The notes: a model not told the origin generated them from the letters alone. DNA of 64,000 bases from Przewalskia tangutica (GCA_029844215.1 CM056721.1:10490368-10554367); one strand, 5' to 3'. Counted from the stretch's first letter, positions 23,595 to 35,529 are shown. Made by a program: numbers and translations.

Positions 23595-23773
23595 GGGGAG
23601 CCTTGGAGTAACTGGTAAAGTTGATGCCATGTGACAGGAGGTCATGGGTTCAAGCCGAGGAAACAACCTCTTGCAGAAATGTGAGGTAAGGTTGCGTACA
23701 ATAGACACTTGTGGTCAGGCCGTTCACCGGACCCCGCGCATAGCGGGAGCTTAGTGCACCGGACTGCTTTTTT
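23595..23773 (+). mobile_element. Full-length Au-type SINE, TSD 14 bp
   Basis: Starts GGGGAGCCTTGGAGTAACTG with a tRNA-like head; the B box reads GGTTCAAGCC. It continues with CCTCTTGCAGAAATG, TGCGTACAATAGACAC and AGCGGGAGCTTAGTGCACC, and ends in a T run. TACTCCTTCAAAAT (23581-23594) and TACTTCTTCAAAAT (23774-23787) flank it. The family name is from memory of the Au SINE consensus. Confidence 0.88.
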
Positions 23774-23779
23774 TACTTC

Positions 23780-23837
23780 TTCAAAATTCGAACACCCTGA
23801 CAAAATTTCAAAATTCGAACACCCTGACAAAATTTCT
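23780..23837. repeat. Tandem duplication, about 29-bp unit, two copies
   Basis: TCAAAATTCGAACACCCTGA plus the following ACAAAATT is present twice in a row, directly after the SINE target site. Confidence 0.9.
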
Positions 23838-24764
23838 GGCTCAGCCACAGGTAACGAGCTGGTTGGCCCGGCAATCACCTTAGTTTTTTAGAAAAAAATC
23901 TCTACACAGGATCAAACAACAACCGAAAATTCAACAGTGGCCAGTACAATTCTGACTGAATAGCTCCAAACCCAAGCATTCCCAGAAATCTAGGATCTTC
24001 AAATTAAAACTGAGTCTTTGATTTTTCCTTTTTCTAATCTATTAGTAACATGTTTTCCTTCAACACTAATGAAAAATCAAAATTCTTTTGTGTTAATTTG
24101 GAAATTTGATACAACCAATTATTTACATAACAACACAACATCCATGGTGCTTTAAACCCAAATGATCACTTATTTCAAGAAAGTAAATAAAACATCAAGA
24201 CCTAATTCTAAAATTTCTATTAACGGTAATCTTACATACCACTGTAGAAGAATTTCCCAAGAGAAGTAATTTTCGAATCAGTACTGATTACTTATGATTC
24301 TTCGTAATCGAAGGAGAGAAGGTTCCGTGGGCCGGGTCGGGTCGGGGTGGTTGGGGATAACAGACACAGAGACGTGTTGGAGTATCTGTCGAATACTTGG
24401 GGAAGAAGCAGTAGATGATTCCTTCATAGGAACAAATTTTTACTTTATTTTATTCTTTTTTATTTAATTAAGAATTAGTCAAAATTGTTTTTTTCTTTTT
24501 ATGGGTCTTTCTTGCTCACTGATTAGTAAGAGCATTTGATTATTAGTATATGAAAATTTTGACAATTATGAGATTTACTCAATTTATATTTATATAAACA
24601 AAATACTTATACGATTATTTATTCTATGTCGAAATATAAAAAGGAAAAAGTCATTACCTATGAACTTGCTTTGGCGGGTAATGTGCCAACAGAAACATAA
24701 GTCACATGATTTGTATATGCAAAAGCTTTCCAGGTTAATTTTTTTTAAATATTTTTGTTGTAAC
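23838..24764. other. Intergenic, GC-rich spot near 24320-24380
   Basis: No coding signal. A short GC-rich stretch (GGGCCGGGTCGGGTCGGGG at about 24329) stands out from AT-rich surroundings. It could belong to a 5' region of a gene not seen here. Confidence 0.3.
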
Positions 24765-25300
24765 CGTAAGGCAAAGGTGTAAATATACTCCGTAACTTTG
24801 CGATTTAGAGCATATATATCTCGTTAAAAAAAATAGTGAATATATACCCTGCTGTTATAAAATATTACAAATATGTTATTTTTGGTGACGAAATTTTTCT
24901 TTAAAATCATTTATCTTATTTTTTGAATTAAAAAATGATATGGGGCTTTAAAAAAGTCTATCCATTTTTTTAGTAGACATATTTTTCTAAAGCCACAACT
25001 AATTTTTTTCCTGGTGGGTCGGATATGGTTCGTTTAAAAAAATGGGTAGACTTATTTTTTTAAAGCCACAACTATATTTTTTTTAAACAAATCTACCAGG
25101 AAAAAATTATCATGTGACTTTTAAAAAATATGTCTAGTAAAAAAATGGGTAGACTTTTTTTTAAAAGCAACGAGATGCTTTTTTTAATTAAAAAATAAGT
25201 TAAATGACTTTTTTTTTAAAAATTCATCAACGAAAAAAGGGTATATTTGCAATGTTTTACTGCTTTCAAAGTTTCAATCAATAAATATGAAGAATAATTC
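24765..25300. repeat. Imperfect foldback element, AT-rich
   Basis: The left arm (about 24850-24985) pairs imperfectly with the right arm (about 25125-25263). For example GACGAAATTTTTCTTTAAAA pairs against the complement of TTTTTTTTAAAAATTCATCA, and both arms show AGTAGACATATTTTT-like cores. The outer flank reading GTGTAAATATACTCCG resembles a widespread Solanaceae repeat. Probably a decayed MITE. Confidence 0.6.
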
Positions 25301-25544
25301 TGTCCATCAAAATTTAGACCGCTAAAATGAAACAAAATCACCTAATTTTTTGATATGCTTTTTTTAAATGTCAATAGTTTCTTTTTATTTTTTGGCTGAG
25401 CCCTTGTGGAATTTTTTTTTAACACAAGATTTTCTTTCACAACTTGTCAAAAGAAAATGTCCGAACTCCTTAAATCATGCCACTTCTATCTATTTTCCTG
25501 TTATAGGTATTTTGAAATTTTCATTTCATCTTGTCATATTTTTT

Positions 25545-25688
25545 GTCTTGGCTTTATTTTTTTATTTATTACAGGGTGTAGGGGAAGGAGAAAGAGGGGG
25601 ATGATTACAACGTGGAGATTCGAACTCTCCTCATCAACAAAATAAAAGTCTATGTAGTCAACCAATTGAGTTACTAAATCTCTACTTT
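25545..25688 (-). mobile_element. tRNA-related SINE
   Basis: Minus-strand reading: TAACTCAATTGGTTGACTAC (A-box side), AGAGTTCGAATCTCC (B box), GTTGTAATCATCCCCC, a C/T-rich body and an A/T-rich end. The head imitates a tRNA, but the stems do not close, so this is a SINE and not a tRNA gene. Confidence 0.65.
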
Positions 25689-26231
25689 GTCTTGACTATT
25701 TACGGTGGTAGCAACAAACACATTCTGTCTTACGCCAGTATACAATTCTTGAGGTCACAAATAGATCGAAGTACATAAAATCAAGATCTATCCTAATGTC
25801 TTGAATTAGACCAATAGAATTCTATCTGCTATATTCAAAAATAATATTTAAGTGCTTTTGAATTTGATCTCAATTTTGATTTTTGTTGTAGTAAAGTACT
25901 ATGAAGTAGTATCATCATCTATAACTCTCAAAAACTCTTAATTCAACTTTAACTTAAGTACTAGTAACTCTTTTCCAACTTGAAGAGAGAGAAAAATTAG
26001 CGCAGCTTAAAAAATTACATTAACTGACAGGGACAACTGAGCTCGAAAAGAAATAAAAATGAAACATACCCACTGGACATTAACATTCACTTACTTCTAC
26101 TATTAAACACATGTTCTAACATTACAGAAAATAGGTACAGTTATCCCACAAGAAGAAAGTTTATCAAGGAAAGAACATTTCAGTTACTTTCTCAATCACC
26201 TATATAAGACTTGAACTAACAGCACAAGGTC
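25689..26231. other. Intergenic and 3' flank of the RTE1-like gene
   Basis: AT-rich DNA that should include the 3' UTR of the gene ending at 26232. Nothing else was recognised. Confidence 0.4.
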
Positions 26232-27349
26232 CTAATCTTCATCATCACCCAGATTCTTGAAACAGTAAGTTATCAAGAGATACCATCCAGCAATAAGAAT
26301 AAAAAAGGACAACATAATAACCAGAAACGGCCATCCAAGTATTAAAACTCCGTAGCAAAGCATCACAATGAAAGGCACAAATGATCTTAAGATTGCTGAG
26401 CCATCGACCCACTGCCCCTTGGACAGTATAAGAGCCCAAACATTAACCATGTTCCAATCCATTGATCCTCCATATGATAGCCGGTTCAGGAAATGAGCGG
26501 CAAATGAGTGGCCGTTGCAAGTGAAAAGGTTGAAAGTTCTGTGCTCAAAGTTGCGCGCAGAAAGGTGAACAGCATCATCCCAACTTACTCCTGTCCCAAA
26601 TATAGCATGTTGATAACTCTTGTTGCATGTGTGTCCACCAAGGGTACGAGGAAAACAGCACTGTTTAAGCATAAACAAATGATAAAGAGAGTTATCAAAA
26701 CATGTTTGTAGATTTTTATGAGCCATTGAAGGGATGACTTTTTTTCGGTATTGAAGAGATAGACTGCAAACGCACCATTTAACACTTTTGGGATAATAAC
26801 TCTTTTGGACCGCAGCAAATGTATAGGTCTTGTATATTAAGTATAAATATACATATTGTATACACAAAACATACAAAAAATATACATGATCAGTGTATAA
26901 GTTTTGTATATTTTGGCTAGAGCCCGTGATTAATTTCACCGACGGGCCGAAAATGAAGAAAGGCCATAACTTTTCTTGCTTCTTTCTCTTTAGGGGGATG
27001 TGGTGGGACTTCAGAACCAATAAAAGCAACTATGGGCACATACCTGATGTCTGTCTAGCTGATAGTATCGGGCTACATCTCCGTATGAGAGATTACCAAC
27101 ATAAATCAAATTGGCTCCAGAAAAATCGACAATGGTACCGTCCTCCCTGCATATGGCAGCATGTCCAACAAAAGGTGCCAGCCAAGAGACCACGGGGAGA
27201 GGAGTCCAAACAAGGCAACAAGGGAACTTTTCTTTCCTTGGATCAATTTCGTCTAATGGCCCCAAGTCATTCTTTCTTTGCAAAGCATTATCCCTTTCAA
27301 CCACATACCTAGGATTTGCATCAATCCTAGGAGATCTTCTTGGAAGCAT
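26232..27349 (-). CDS. RTH-like: RTE1/RTH-family membrane protein (DUF778), 2 exons
   Basis: Exons 27044-27349 and 26232-26660 on the minus strand join in phase 0 (CAG|GTATGT donor, AAACAG acceptor). They give 244 residues, close to the usual length of about 230-250. The family belongs to the TMEM222/DUF778 group; Arabidopsis RTE1 acts at Golgi and ER membranes as a positive regulator of the ethylene receptor ETR1, and RTH is its paralogue. Visible features are KEKFPCCLVWTPLPVVSWL, PFVGHAAICREDGTIVDFSG, SWDDAVH, NLFTCNGHSFAAHFLNRL and YGGSMDWNMVNV. The Cys-His pattern and the two hydrophobic C-terminal segments (about residues 190-238) are typical. The 383-bp intron is clean. Whether it is RTE1 or RTH needs a tree. 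No damage is seen. Confidence 0.9.
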
Positions 27350-28065
27350 ATTGCTATGTACAATTTCGTTGTTCCTAGCATTTCAAACTCAATTGGCAGC
27401 TTCTAGCATTGTGGCTAATTCCCTGCCGAATACAAAAAGGAATATCATTGCATTACACCCTCTTAGGAAAATACAGGAGCTATATTCTTACACTAAAGGC
27501 TAAGCCTGGCCAGCGGCTACTATCAACAATGGAGTCTCTCAGCCGATACAATTCAGAAAAGGAATGATGAGTCAAAAAAACAATCCTAAGCTAAATGCTC
27601 AAGTATAAGAAAGTTAAATTAAGAATTACACACAATGAATAAACATATCAACACTTGCTACTTAGCCACTTCTTACAGTCCAAAATAAGCCAGAATAAGA
27701 GCTCAAGCTACATGAAATAGAAACTTCTACCGGATTGTACTGTGGCTGCCACAGACCTTTGGAACATGTTCTTTTCTCTCTTTGGACTGACTTGGGTCAT
27801 GCCATGCACTCTGAGAGAGGCTTTTGTGTGTTGGAGCTCCTGGAAAGTTGGGAAGACCATCAAAAAGATCTGGTCTTTGGTTCCTGCTAGTATTTTGTGG
27901 TGATTATGGTTAGAGAGGAACAAAACGTGTTTTGATGGCATCCCAACTCCCATCCCCATTCTTAAGGGTAGATGTTTGATTAGTCTTTTTAGTTGGGTCA
28001 ACCTCTCCTCTGTTGATTTTTTTCTAGAATTTATCAGTTCCATAGTTCTATGTTGATAGCTATTA
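27350..28065. other. Upstream of the RTE1-like gene, no second gene seen
   Basis: Should hold the promoter and 5' UTR of the RTE1-like gene. A 111-codon minus frame at 27708-28043 has no recognisable motif and no splice context. Confidence 0.35.
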
Positions 28066-28172
28066 GGTAGCTTTTTTTGCCTTCATGGGAGCTGATACTT
28101 TCTTTCACTGTAATACTGCATCTTCTTGATGCTTTTTGTTAATGATATCCTTCTTATTTCATCAAAAAATAG
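28066..28172 (+). mobile_element. 3' end of an L1-type LINE
   Basis: The sequence (TGCATCTTCTTGATGC, then TTGTTAATGATATCC and TTATTTCATCAAAAAA) has the form I associate with the 3' UTR and A tail of plant L1 LINEs. No coding part remains. Confidence 0.5.
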
Positions 28173-28851
28173 AATCTTCTACCTGAATATATCTATATGT
28201 AAATACATGAAAGGTATTGTATCACATCTGATCAATCATTTCTCGAGTATAAATCTGGCAGAACAGCAATTAAAAAATCATATTATTCAGAAAGCTTCTG
28301 CATATACTACACATACACTTAATTCTGTGTTTCAAACACTCTTTTAAGTTCAATATACAAATATGATTTTATTTTAAAAGATAAGATGGATTCAATTGAC
28401 CACAATGCTTCACAATAAGATATCGGGAGACACGTCAAGAATAGTCATTGGAACACAGAAGAGGTAGACACAATAGTCATATACATGTTCCACTGGGTGC
28501 ATTACAAATTACAGCATATCAGCTAGAGCGATATTTTGTCATTTTGACCTTTTAGTTTTACATATATGCATAAATTACTCTTATCACTGAATAAGCTAAA
28601 AGAGCAAGATTTTCAGAGGCCAGCTAAACTCTCATGCATCAATGATGCATCGGATAAGACTTGAAATTATAGCATTTAAAACTCCAGCACCGACAGTTCC
28701 TTTACACATTTTATGTCACAATGAAAAACAATAACTGATGCACTAGAAGTTGATACAGAAATTCTTTAGTCTACTGATAGAAGCTTGAGCTGAAAACCTA
28801 TCAATGAACAGAAATGTTATTGAGCTTAGAGTTTTTATTTCTATTAAATAA

Positions 28852-28920
28852 ACAACAACATACACATTATAACCCCACAAGTGGGGTCTGGGGAGGGTAG
28901 GATGTACGCAGACCTTACCT
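28852..28920 (-). mobile_element. Short RTE-type 3' tail insertion
   Basis: Only about 69 bp of the shared 3' end (GTGGGGTCTGGGGAGGGTAG on the plus strand, ending in ACAACAACA). Similar AT-rich repeats flank it (TATTTCTATTAAATAA and TATTTTTATTAAATAA), a likely target duplication. It is an extremely 5'-truncated insertion. Confidence 0.65.
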
Positions 28921-28949
28921 CTATTATTTTTATTAAATAATAGTCATAG

Positions 28950-29640
28950 TTGGAGATATAGTCACGAGACTCGCAGCGGAGTTAACGCTAAGCTGAAGGG
29001 TTGGAGACAAACTCTGGAGTCTAAAGGGTTCAAGTTGAGTAGGACCAAGATAGAGTACTTGGGGTGCAAGTTCAGTGACACATTGCATGAGGATGACGGA
29101 AGTGAGGCTTGGTACCCCCATCCAGAAGAAAAGTAGTTTCAAGTATCTAGGGTCTACTATACAAGAAAATGGGGAGATTGACGATGATTTAAGACAACGT
29201 ATTGGTGCAGGGTGGCTGAAATGGAACCTAGCTTCCGGAGAGCTGTGTGATAAGAAGGTGTCACTAAAACTTAAGGGCAAGTTCTACAGAGGGGTGGTTT
29301 GACTAACTATATTGTATGGGGCAGAGTGTTGGCCAGTTAAGATCTCTCACGTTCAAAAGATGAAAGTTGTGGAGATAAGAATGTTGCGATGATGTGTGGG
29401 CACACTAGAAGAGATAGGATTAGGAATGAAACTATCTGGGACAAGGTGGGAGTGGCTTCGGTGAAAGACAAGATGCGGAAAGCGAGACTGAGATGGTTTG
29501 GGCATGTGAAGAGGAGAGACACAGATGCCCCAGTGCGGAGGTGTGAGGGATTGGCTATGGACGGTTTCAAAAGAGGTAGAGGTAGGCCGAAGAAGTATTG
29601 GGAGAGGTGATTAGGCGGGACATGTTATACGTTGACGTGA
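28950..29640 (+). pseudogene. RTE-type LINE reverse transcriptase C-terminal remnant
   Basis: Plus-strand frames carry GEIDDDLRQRIGAGWLKWNL, CDKKVSLKLKGKFYRG, HTRRDRIRNETIWDKV, RWFGHVKRRDTDAPVRRCEG and RGRGRPKKYWER. These are the same C-terminal blocks as the element at 19.35-20.6 kb, but in the opposite orientation. It is broken by a stop near 29300 and frameshifts, and lacks both the RT start and the TTG tail. Confidence 0.88.
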
Positions 29641-30794
29641 GACTCTTTGAGACTCATTCAATCTCTAATAGCTTTTTTTCCTTGTTAATTATGCGGGATG
29701 CTATGTAAACGATTGTTAACATATGGGAGGTGACAAATCACTACAAGTTGGTGTTCCATGTGTAGAGACATGGAGAGTATAGTGCAGACGACCTATTGCT
29801 TTGTAGCCTCATACCACAATTATGACCCATATGCATTGGGATGGACATATTAAGATTATCTCCAAAATCAGTTCCACTTCACCATGTTTGGTTTAGAGAA
29901 GAAAAGTTAGTCATTTTAGGGAAAGATCACATGTTGGGAAATTGAGCTAACAATGGGAAAAATCTCATCTTTTTTGGATTTTTCAACATTAGTGGAAAAA
30001 GTGTTCTTCCCGAGAAACTATAATGGTTAATTATTTAAGAAGGTATGATAGGAAAGTACATAAGGCATAAGTTTCACGAGAACCGTATAGGATTAAGAAT
30101 AATATAAGGTCAAGGAGTTCCTATAGAAAATTACAACACCTCAATAAGGAGAGAATGATAGTCAATATGTTATGTAAGGTGTTTTGGAAAAACATTCACG
30201 ATTGTCACAATAACACATGGATCTATTGAAAGGAAAACCGTATATGATTGGGAATAAGATCGTTAAGGAGTTCCTACAGAAAATTTACAACACCTCAATA
30301 AGGAGAAGATGATAGAAAATATGTTTTGTGGGGTGTTTAAGAAAAACATTCACGGTTGTGACAATAGCACATGGAACTATTGAAAGGAAGAAAGGGGAGG
30401 TGTGGGAGAATGTCTCGAATAACAAGATGCCAAATCTTTCTTTCCTTGTTGATACCGAGGGATGAGATGTTAATGGCGGCTAACTTAAGGGAACCTGAGA
30501 AATTGTTACGAGTTGGTATTACTCACGTCGAAAACATGGAGATGATACTGAGCACCCCGTATTGCACTGTAGTCTCATATCATAATCATGGAACCTTGTT
30601 TTGGATGATAAGAGCAAGACAAGCATAACTCTATCTCTGTAACCGGTTCCATATGGTTGGTTTTTGTTATACAAAAAAAAGAAGTCTAGCCATTTTAAAA
30701 TTTACACATTTTAGTCCATTCAAAAGTTTTAATTTGAATTAAAATAGAATAATAAATCCTAAATATACATATGATTTTAAGTACTTACTAAGCA

Positions 30795-30875
30795 ATACAA
30801 TAGACCCTTGTGCTCCGGCCCTTCTCCGGACCCCGCGCATAGCGGGAGCTTAGTGCACTGGGTTGTCCGTTTTTT
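30795..30875 (+). mobile_element. Au-type SINE, 3' fragment
   Basis: ACAATAGACCCTTGTGCTCC, GGACCCCGCGCATAGCGGG and AGCTTAGTGCACTGGG are followed by a T run. Only the last third of the SINE is present, between the first and second copy of the repeat array. Confidence 0.8.
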
Positions 30876-31740
30876 AAAGTAATACGTTGACGCGTGACTC
30901 TTGAAATTCATTCAATCTCTAATAGCTTTTTTCCTTGTTAACAACGTGGGATGCTATGTAATCGTTACAAGTTGGTGTTGCTTATGCAGAGACGTGAAGG
31001 ATATAGTAAAGACGACCTACTGCTTTGTAGCATCATATCACAATTACGGCACATGTGTATAGGGAGGGACATATTAAGATGATCTCCATGATAGGCTCCA
31101 CTTTACCATGTTTGGTATTACAAAAAATAGTTCTAGCCACTTTACCTAATTCTCATTTAGGTAAAGATGAGAATTTCTCAACTTTGGCAAAGAAAAGGTG
31201 AGTACAAGATACTCTCTTCCTCAAAATGGTTAATTTCTTCTAATTATATAGAGAAACCATGATGGTTAATTATTTAAGAAGGTATAATAGGAAAGTACTC
31301 GTATAGGATTGAGATAAGATAAGGTTCGGGAGTTTCAATAGAAAGTTATGACACCTCAATAAGGAGAAAAGGATAGACATGATGACATGCAGGGTGCCTA
31401 GGGAAAATCATTCACATGTGCAACAATAGCACATGGAGCTATTGAAAGGAAAGAAAGGGAGGTGCGGAAGAATGTTTTGAATACCAAGATGGCAATAGGA
31501 AGCAACTTTCTTTCCTTGTCGATAATGTGGAACGAGATGTTAATGACGACTAACTTAAGGGAATTCGACATATAGTTATGAGTTGATATTGCTCATGAAA
31601 ATATGGAGAAGATACTACGCACCTGTACCACATTGTAGTCTTATATTACAATCATGGAACCTTGTTTTGGGTGATAAGAGCAAGACAAACATAGCTCTAT
31701 CTCCACAACCAGTTTCATATGGTTGGTTTTTGTTATACAA

Positions 31741-31875
31741 CAACAACAACAACATACCCAGTGAAATCCCACAACGTGGGGAACATTCCTCATCGACGTT
31801 TGCGCCGCATGACCCCGACCGGCCCAAAAGGCTCGGCCGGGTCCGACGAGAGCACGACCGTCATGTTTTTTTTTT
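31741..31875 (-). mobile_element. SINE with TTG-repeat tail, TSD about 14 bp
   Basis: The plus strand shows (CAA)n followed by CATACCCAGTGAAATCCCAC, which is the complement of a TTG-tailed 3' end. A GC-rich body follows (CGGCCCAAAAGGCTCGGCCG). TTTTTGTTATACAA occurs on both sides (ending at 31740 and 31889). It is inserted in the second copy of the repeat array. Confidence 0.75.
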
Positions 31876-31984
31876 TTTTTGTTATACAAAAAGAAAAAAA
31901 AGGTCTACCCGTTTTAGTTAAAGATCTTGTAAGAAATTTAGGTAACATGGAACAAACTTTATCCCTTTTGGATTTTCAGCAATA

Positions 31985-32515
31985 AGATTTTTCTTTTTTT
32001 TAATCAAGTAAATAAATTTCATTAGTGAATGGGCCAAAACAAAAAGCGTCTATATACAAGAAGTATACCAAAAAAAAGTAGAAAACCTATAAAAAGATAT
32101 GGTTCTCTATAAAAGACACCCAATCTTCCATACAACATGGGACTTCATGGGTGCACCAAAAAAATAAGAAATAAAAGGCTACTCCTCAATTGAACAAAAC
32201 TCGTCTCTGCCGCTTCAAAAGCTTTTTTGTTTCTTTCTCTCTATAACCCACAAGATTGCTAGTGGAGCAATACTCCATGTTGTGTGCCTTCTCCTCCTTC
32301 TCCCACAATTCCAGCTGAGCATTAACTCCTTTACAGTTCTTGGCATCACCCATAAGATACCAAACCAACTAAGTATTTATCACCATAACCTCAAAGCTAG
32401 GCTACAACGAAGAAGGAGATGATACTAGTCTCCTTGCACATGAAGCACCAACTAACACAAACGACCTTTCACTTCCTGAGATTCCAAAAACAAGAGGGTC
32501 GTACAAAATGTACCC
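31985..32515 (-). pseudogene. Probable L1-type LINE 3' region
   Basis: Minus-strand translation gives cysteine and tryptophan patterns like the zf-RVT end of plant L1 proteins, then a WEKEEKAHNMEYCSTSNLVG-like stretch and a stop near 32186. It has many breaks and no clear tail, so this is a tentative call. Confidence 0.3.
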
Positions 32516-33000
32516 TGTTGTAAAATGGGCAATCTCTCATGATAATAAATAAATTATGGTGGCTAATTATTTAAAAAGGGATGAATAGTTTAAGCTTCAT
32601 GAGGACCGTTCAAGATTGGTGACAAGATAAGAATGAAGAGTTCCTACCTAAAATATATAAAGGGAAGCAATAGACAAGATAATATTGAGGAGCTAGGGAG
32701 AATCATTCACAATGAGACCAAACTACATAGAGTTATTACAAGGGTAAAGAGGGAGGTGCGAAAGAACATTTGGAATACTATAATACCAAGAAAGTAGCTT
32801 TTCCTCCCTGTTGGCAAGGAAGGATGCTAATTCTCATTGTTATTAATGAGGGATGCAATGGTAACAACTACTAACTTAAGAAAAGGAACCAATAGTTACG
32901 AGTTGGTGTTGTCTATGTAAAACATATAAATCACACACTATTTCATTGTAGTCTCATATCAACTCATGCAACCTTGTGTGTTTTTTCTTTTTATATAAGT

Positions 33001-33490
33001 GGTATTGGAGCCACCATGCACACATCTCAACTAATCCATCGAGCAGCCTTCCCAAACAACAAGCACAGATTGCCAAGATAATAATGCCCATTATGGTTGG
33101 AGCAATGGGCACACTAAGTGTTGTATCTGGATTCAAACTTGAGATCTCCAAATTCCTACTCTCATGTCTCAACCATTAGTTCATCCGCTTGAGACGTGTG
33201 CTTTTTGTTTAATATCATAGTGTTTCCAAGAGGATGGGAAGTAGTGTCGAGCTGGGGTTACAGAAGATTGACTGAGGAAGGAAAAAGGCAGCTCGACAAA
33301 CTACACCATTGCGTCCTTTGAGACTTCTTTGTTTCCTTTAGATTATTTGGATCTAAAGAAATAGAACATTGTTTAAGATGGTTAGAATGATGCAAAAAGA
33401 ATTATAACTTGTTTCTTCAGGTACACTATAGGTAGAATTCCCTCTTGTATAGATAATGAAAGTGGTTGAGCCATACACCCAATTCAGTCA
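33001..33490. other. Intergenic, no feature recognised
   Basis: Contains small frames only. A possible repeat-like phrase (GGTATTGGAGCCACC) was seen but not identified. Confidence 0.3.
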
Positions 33491-33491
33491 C

Positions 33492-34470
33492 AATGGACCA
33501 AAATTTATACCGGACCAAACAGACTATTTTGGTTGGATTCATAGTAAAATTCGAAAACTTAGAATTTCGTTAATGACATACTATTTTATCTATCCAGATA
33601 GATATAATTGCTTCATTAAGTATAATGTCTTACCCATTCTACACCTCTAAATGAGAAGTCATAACGAGTATAAAGACATCCTAGCCAAAATCATCTACCC
33701 TATCTTCATTTATTTCTACTTAACTACTTCTTTCAGTTTCCAAGTAGGAAATAAAGTACTAGGTAAAGATCGGTCTACTTTAATTTCCTGGAGGCAACAA
33801 GAAACAGGAAGATGAACCCCATAAAATATATTTAGTTCAGTTCATGCATCTCTCCACCTTTGGGTCGCTTCTTCTTGGTAAGCAAGAAGAAGTGGACATA
33901 AAAGAGAAATAGAAATAAAAAGGGACCAAAAAATCTGTCCGGCATTTACTCTTGCTTTCTACTAGTTTTTTTTCTTTTTTGGGTCTTCCTCTTTCTCAGA
34001 ACTGTAACTGCTTCGTCGATATCTAAGTTGTTGATTGTCCACTTTTGTCTTTTAGTTTACCAAGAGAAGACCAAAAAGTGGAGAGATGCATGAACTGAAC
34101 TAAATATACGGATCAAGATTTACCCCGGACCAAACAGACTATTTTGGTTGGGTTTAGACACCACTTTTTAATTACACAGCATAGTAAATTCGAAAACTTA
34201 GAATGTCGTTAATGATATACTTTTTTATCAGAGAAGATAGATATAATTGCTTCATTAAGTACAATCTCTTACCTATTCTACACCTCTAAAACGGAAGTCA
34301 TAACGAGTACGCATCCTAGCCAAATCATCTATTTATCTTCATGTACTTCTACTTAACTACATCTTTCAGTTTCCAAGTAGGAAAAAAAGTACTAGGTAAA
34401 GATCAGTCTGCTTTAATATTCCTGAAGGCAACAAGAAACACGGAGATGAACCCCATAATATATAATTTAT
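33492..34470. repeat. Direct duplication of about 340 bp flanking an inverted-repeat element
   Basis: Positions 33492-33828 and 34112-34465 match closely in the same orientation (shared ACCGGACCAAACAGACTATT-like start, AGTTTCCAAGTAGGAAA in the middle, GATGAACCCCATAA at the end). The second copy has a short extra segment near 34150 and small indels. Between the copies lies an inverted-repeat element that begins where the first copy ends and stops where the second begins. Confidence 0.85.
33827..34108. mobile_element. MITE-like element with about 31-bp inverted ends
   Basis: The ends TATATTTAGTTCAGTTCATG and the complementary CATGAACTGAACTAAATATA continue inward through CATCTCTCCAC. The total is 282 bp with no coding capacity. 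The outermost bases form TATA, so a TA-type duplication cannot be separated from the inverted repeat. Confidence 0.7.
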
Positions 34471-34798
34471 GTCCAAAATTACTTTTAAGATCCATAACGA
34501 AATTCACGGCGAATGTTCTTTAAAGAGAATGACTAATTAGAACCTTCTTACTACATTAGTTCAAGCAATTTGATCTCTTTTTCTTTCTACAATTCACATT
34601 ACTTCAACATCTGGTGGCAAATTAAATATCAAGCACATCTTATGCAAAAATCCCTTCTCGGTATAGGACACAAATGAATGGGAAAAAAATGCTTTCGAAC
34701 GAGGACTTGCTAAAAAGAGATCTCCCTAGCTCATCTAGTTAACAGGGTAGCTTCATAAATCCCTCCATGCCAATGTCACAGAAGAACAAGAAAAACTA

Positions 34799-35084
34799 CT
34801 CCCTCTGTTCCAAAAAAGTAGTCCCATTTTTCATTTACATGCCCCTTAAGAAAGCATTTACAAGGGTAGCAGTTTGACTATTTTACCCTCTTAACATATT
34901 TCATCATATTATCTCTCAATAAATATTTACTCCATCAAGGATGAGAACCTCATAAATGTTGCTAATTAATACAAGGATAAAATGGAAAAAAACTACTTAA
35001 TTTTATCTTGGTTAAATAAAACGACAAGTATTTTTAGTAAAACGACAAGTATTTTTAGTAAAACAACAAGTATTTTGGGATGAG
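34799..35084. mobile_element. Stowaway-like MITE with TA target duplication
   Basis: The left end CTCCCTCTGTTCCAAAAAAG is the classic Stowaway (Tc1/mariner) terminus. The right end TATTTTGGGATGAG is a decayed complement. TA flanks both sides (34797-34798 and 35085-35086). Near the right end, a 21-bp unit with ACGACAAGTATTTTTAGTAA is repeated about three times (35019-35080). Confidence 0.85.
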
Positions 35085-35086
35085 TA

Positions 35087-35525
35087 TTAAAGAACTTGAC
35101 TTTGCAGAACTAACATAAGGGCAAGAAAATACTTGATAAAGTTTGATGGCAACCTGAATGTGTGTTCCAATGTCCAATCTTCAGAATTCCAATCACCTAC
35201 GTATAGAAAAACCAACACCCATATAACAAAAACAAAGATCAAGTGAACAAATTTAACCCATTTTTTGTCCCTTTTACTTTCTGTTTCGCTATTATGTCCA
35301 CTTCTTTTTTGTTGACAAGAAGACGGTGGTGTGAGATGTTTAACATATATGCCATCATTTTTTCGCCAATTATATATGTCACGTCACGCGGCGGTGCCCC
35401 AGATGAGGACAGATTCATGGTGGTCTCACTCAAACAAATCCATTTCCAAACTCCCTTGTTTTTTCCCTCCTCTCACCTGTCCCGTATGGAAGAAATTGCA
35501 CCGCCTTTGTCCTAAAACGTTGGAC
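35087..35525. other. Intergenic, no gene assigned
   Basis: Overlapping frames at 35239-35555 on both strands around a GC-rich stretch (CACGCGGCGGTGCCCC, about 35385-35400) have no known motif. It might be a remnant of an exon but there is no support. Confidence 0.3.
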
Positions 35526-35529
35526 ATAA

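Larger units (their letters stand above)
29641..33000. repeat. Diverged array of an unidentified repeat of roughly 0.8-1 kb
   Basis: Three related segments in direct order: about 29650-30690, 30885-31925 and 32520-33000. Shared landmarks are TTCATTCAATCTCTAATAGC, AACACCTCAATAAGGAGA, ATTGAAAGGAAAGAAAGGG, GTTACGAGTTGGTATTGC and TAGTCTCATATCACAATCAT. Order and spacing are largely kept while bases differ considerably. No reading frame survives and I do not recognise a TE family. Within the first copy, about 150 bp is duplicated again (30086-30235 and 30240-30390). Confidence 0.7.

Noticed and set aside
25595..25688. tRNA-like sequence with good A and B boxes
   Set aside because: Acceptor and anticodon stems do not close and it leads into a SINE body.
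26893..27503. Plus-strand frames of 139 and 130 codons
   Set aside because: Antisense to exon 1 of the RTE1-like gene; no motif of their own.
32976..33179. Opposed frames of 67 and 72 codons
   Set aside because: No motif, no splice context; within or beside the decayed repeat array.
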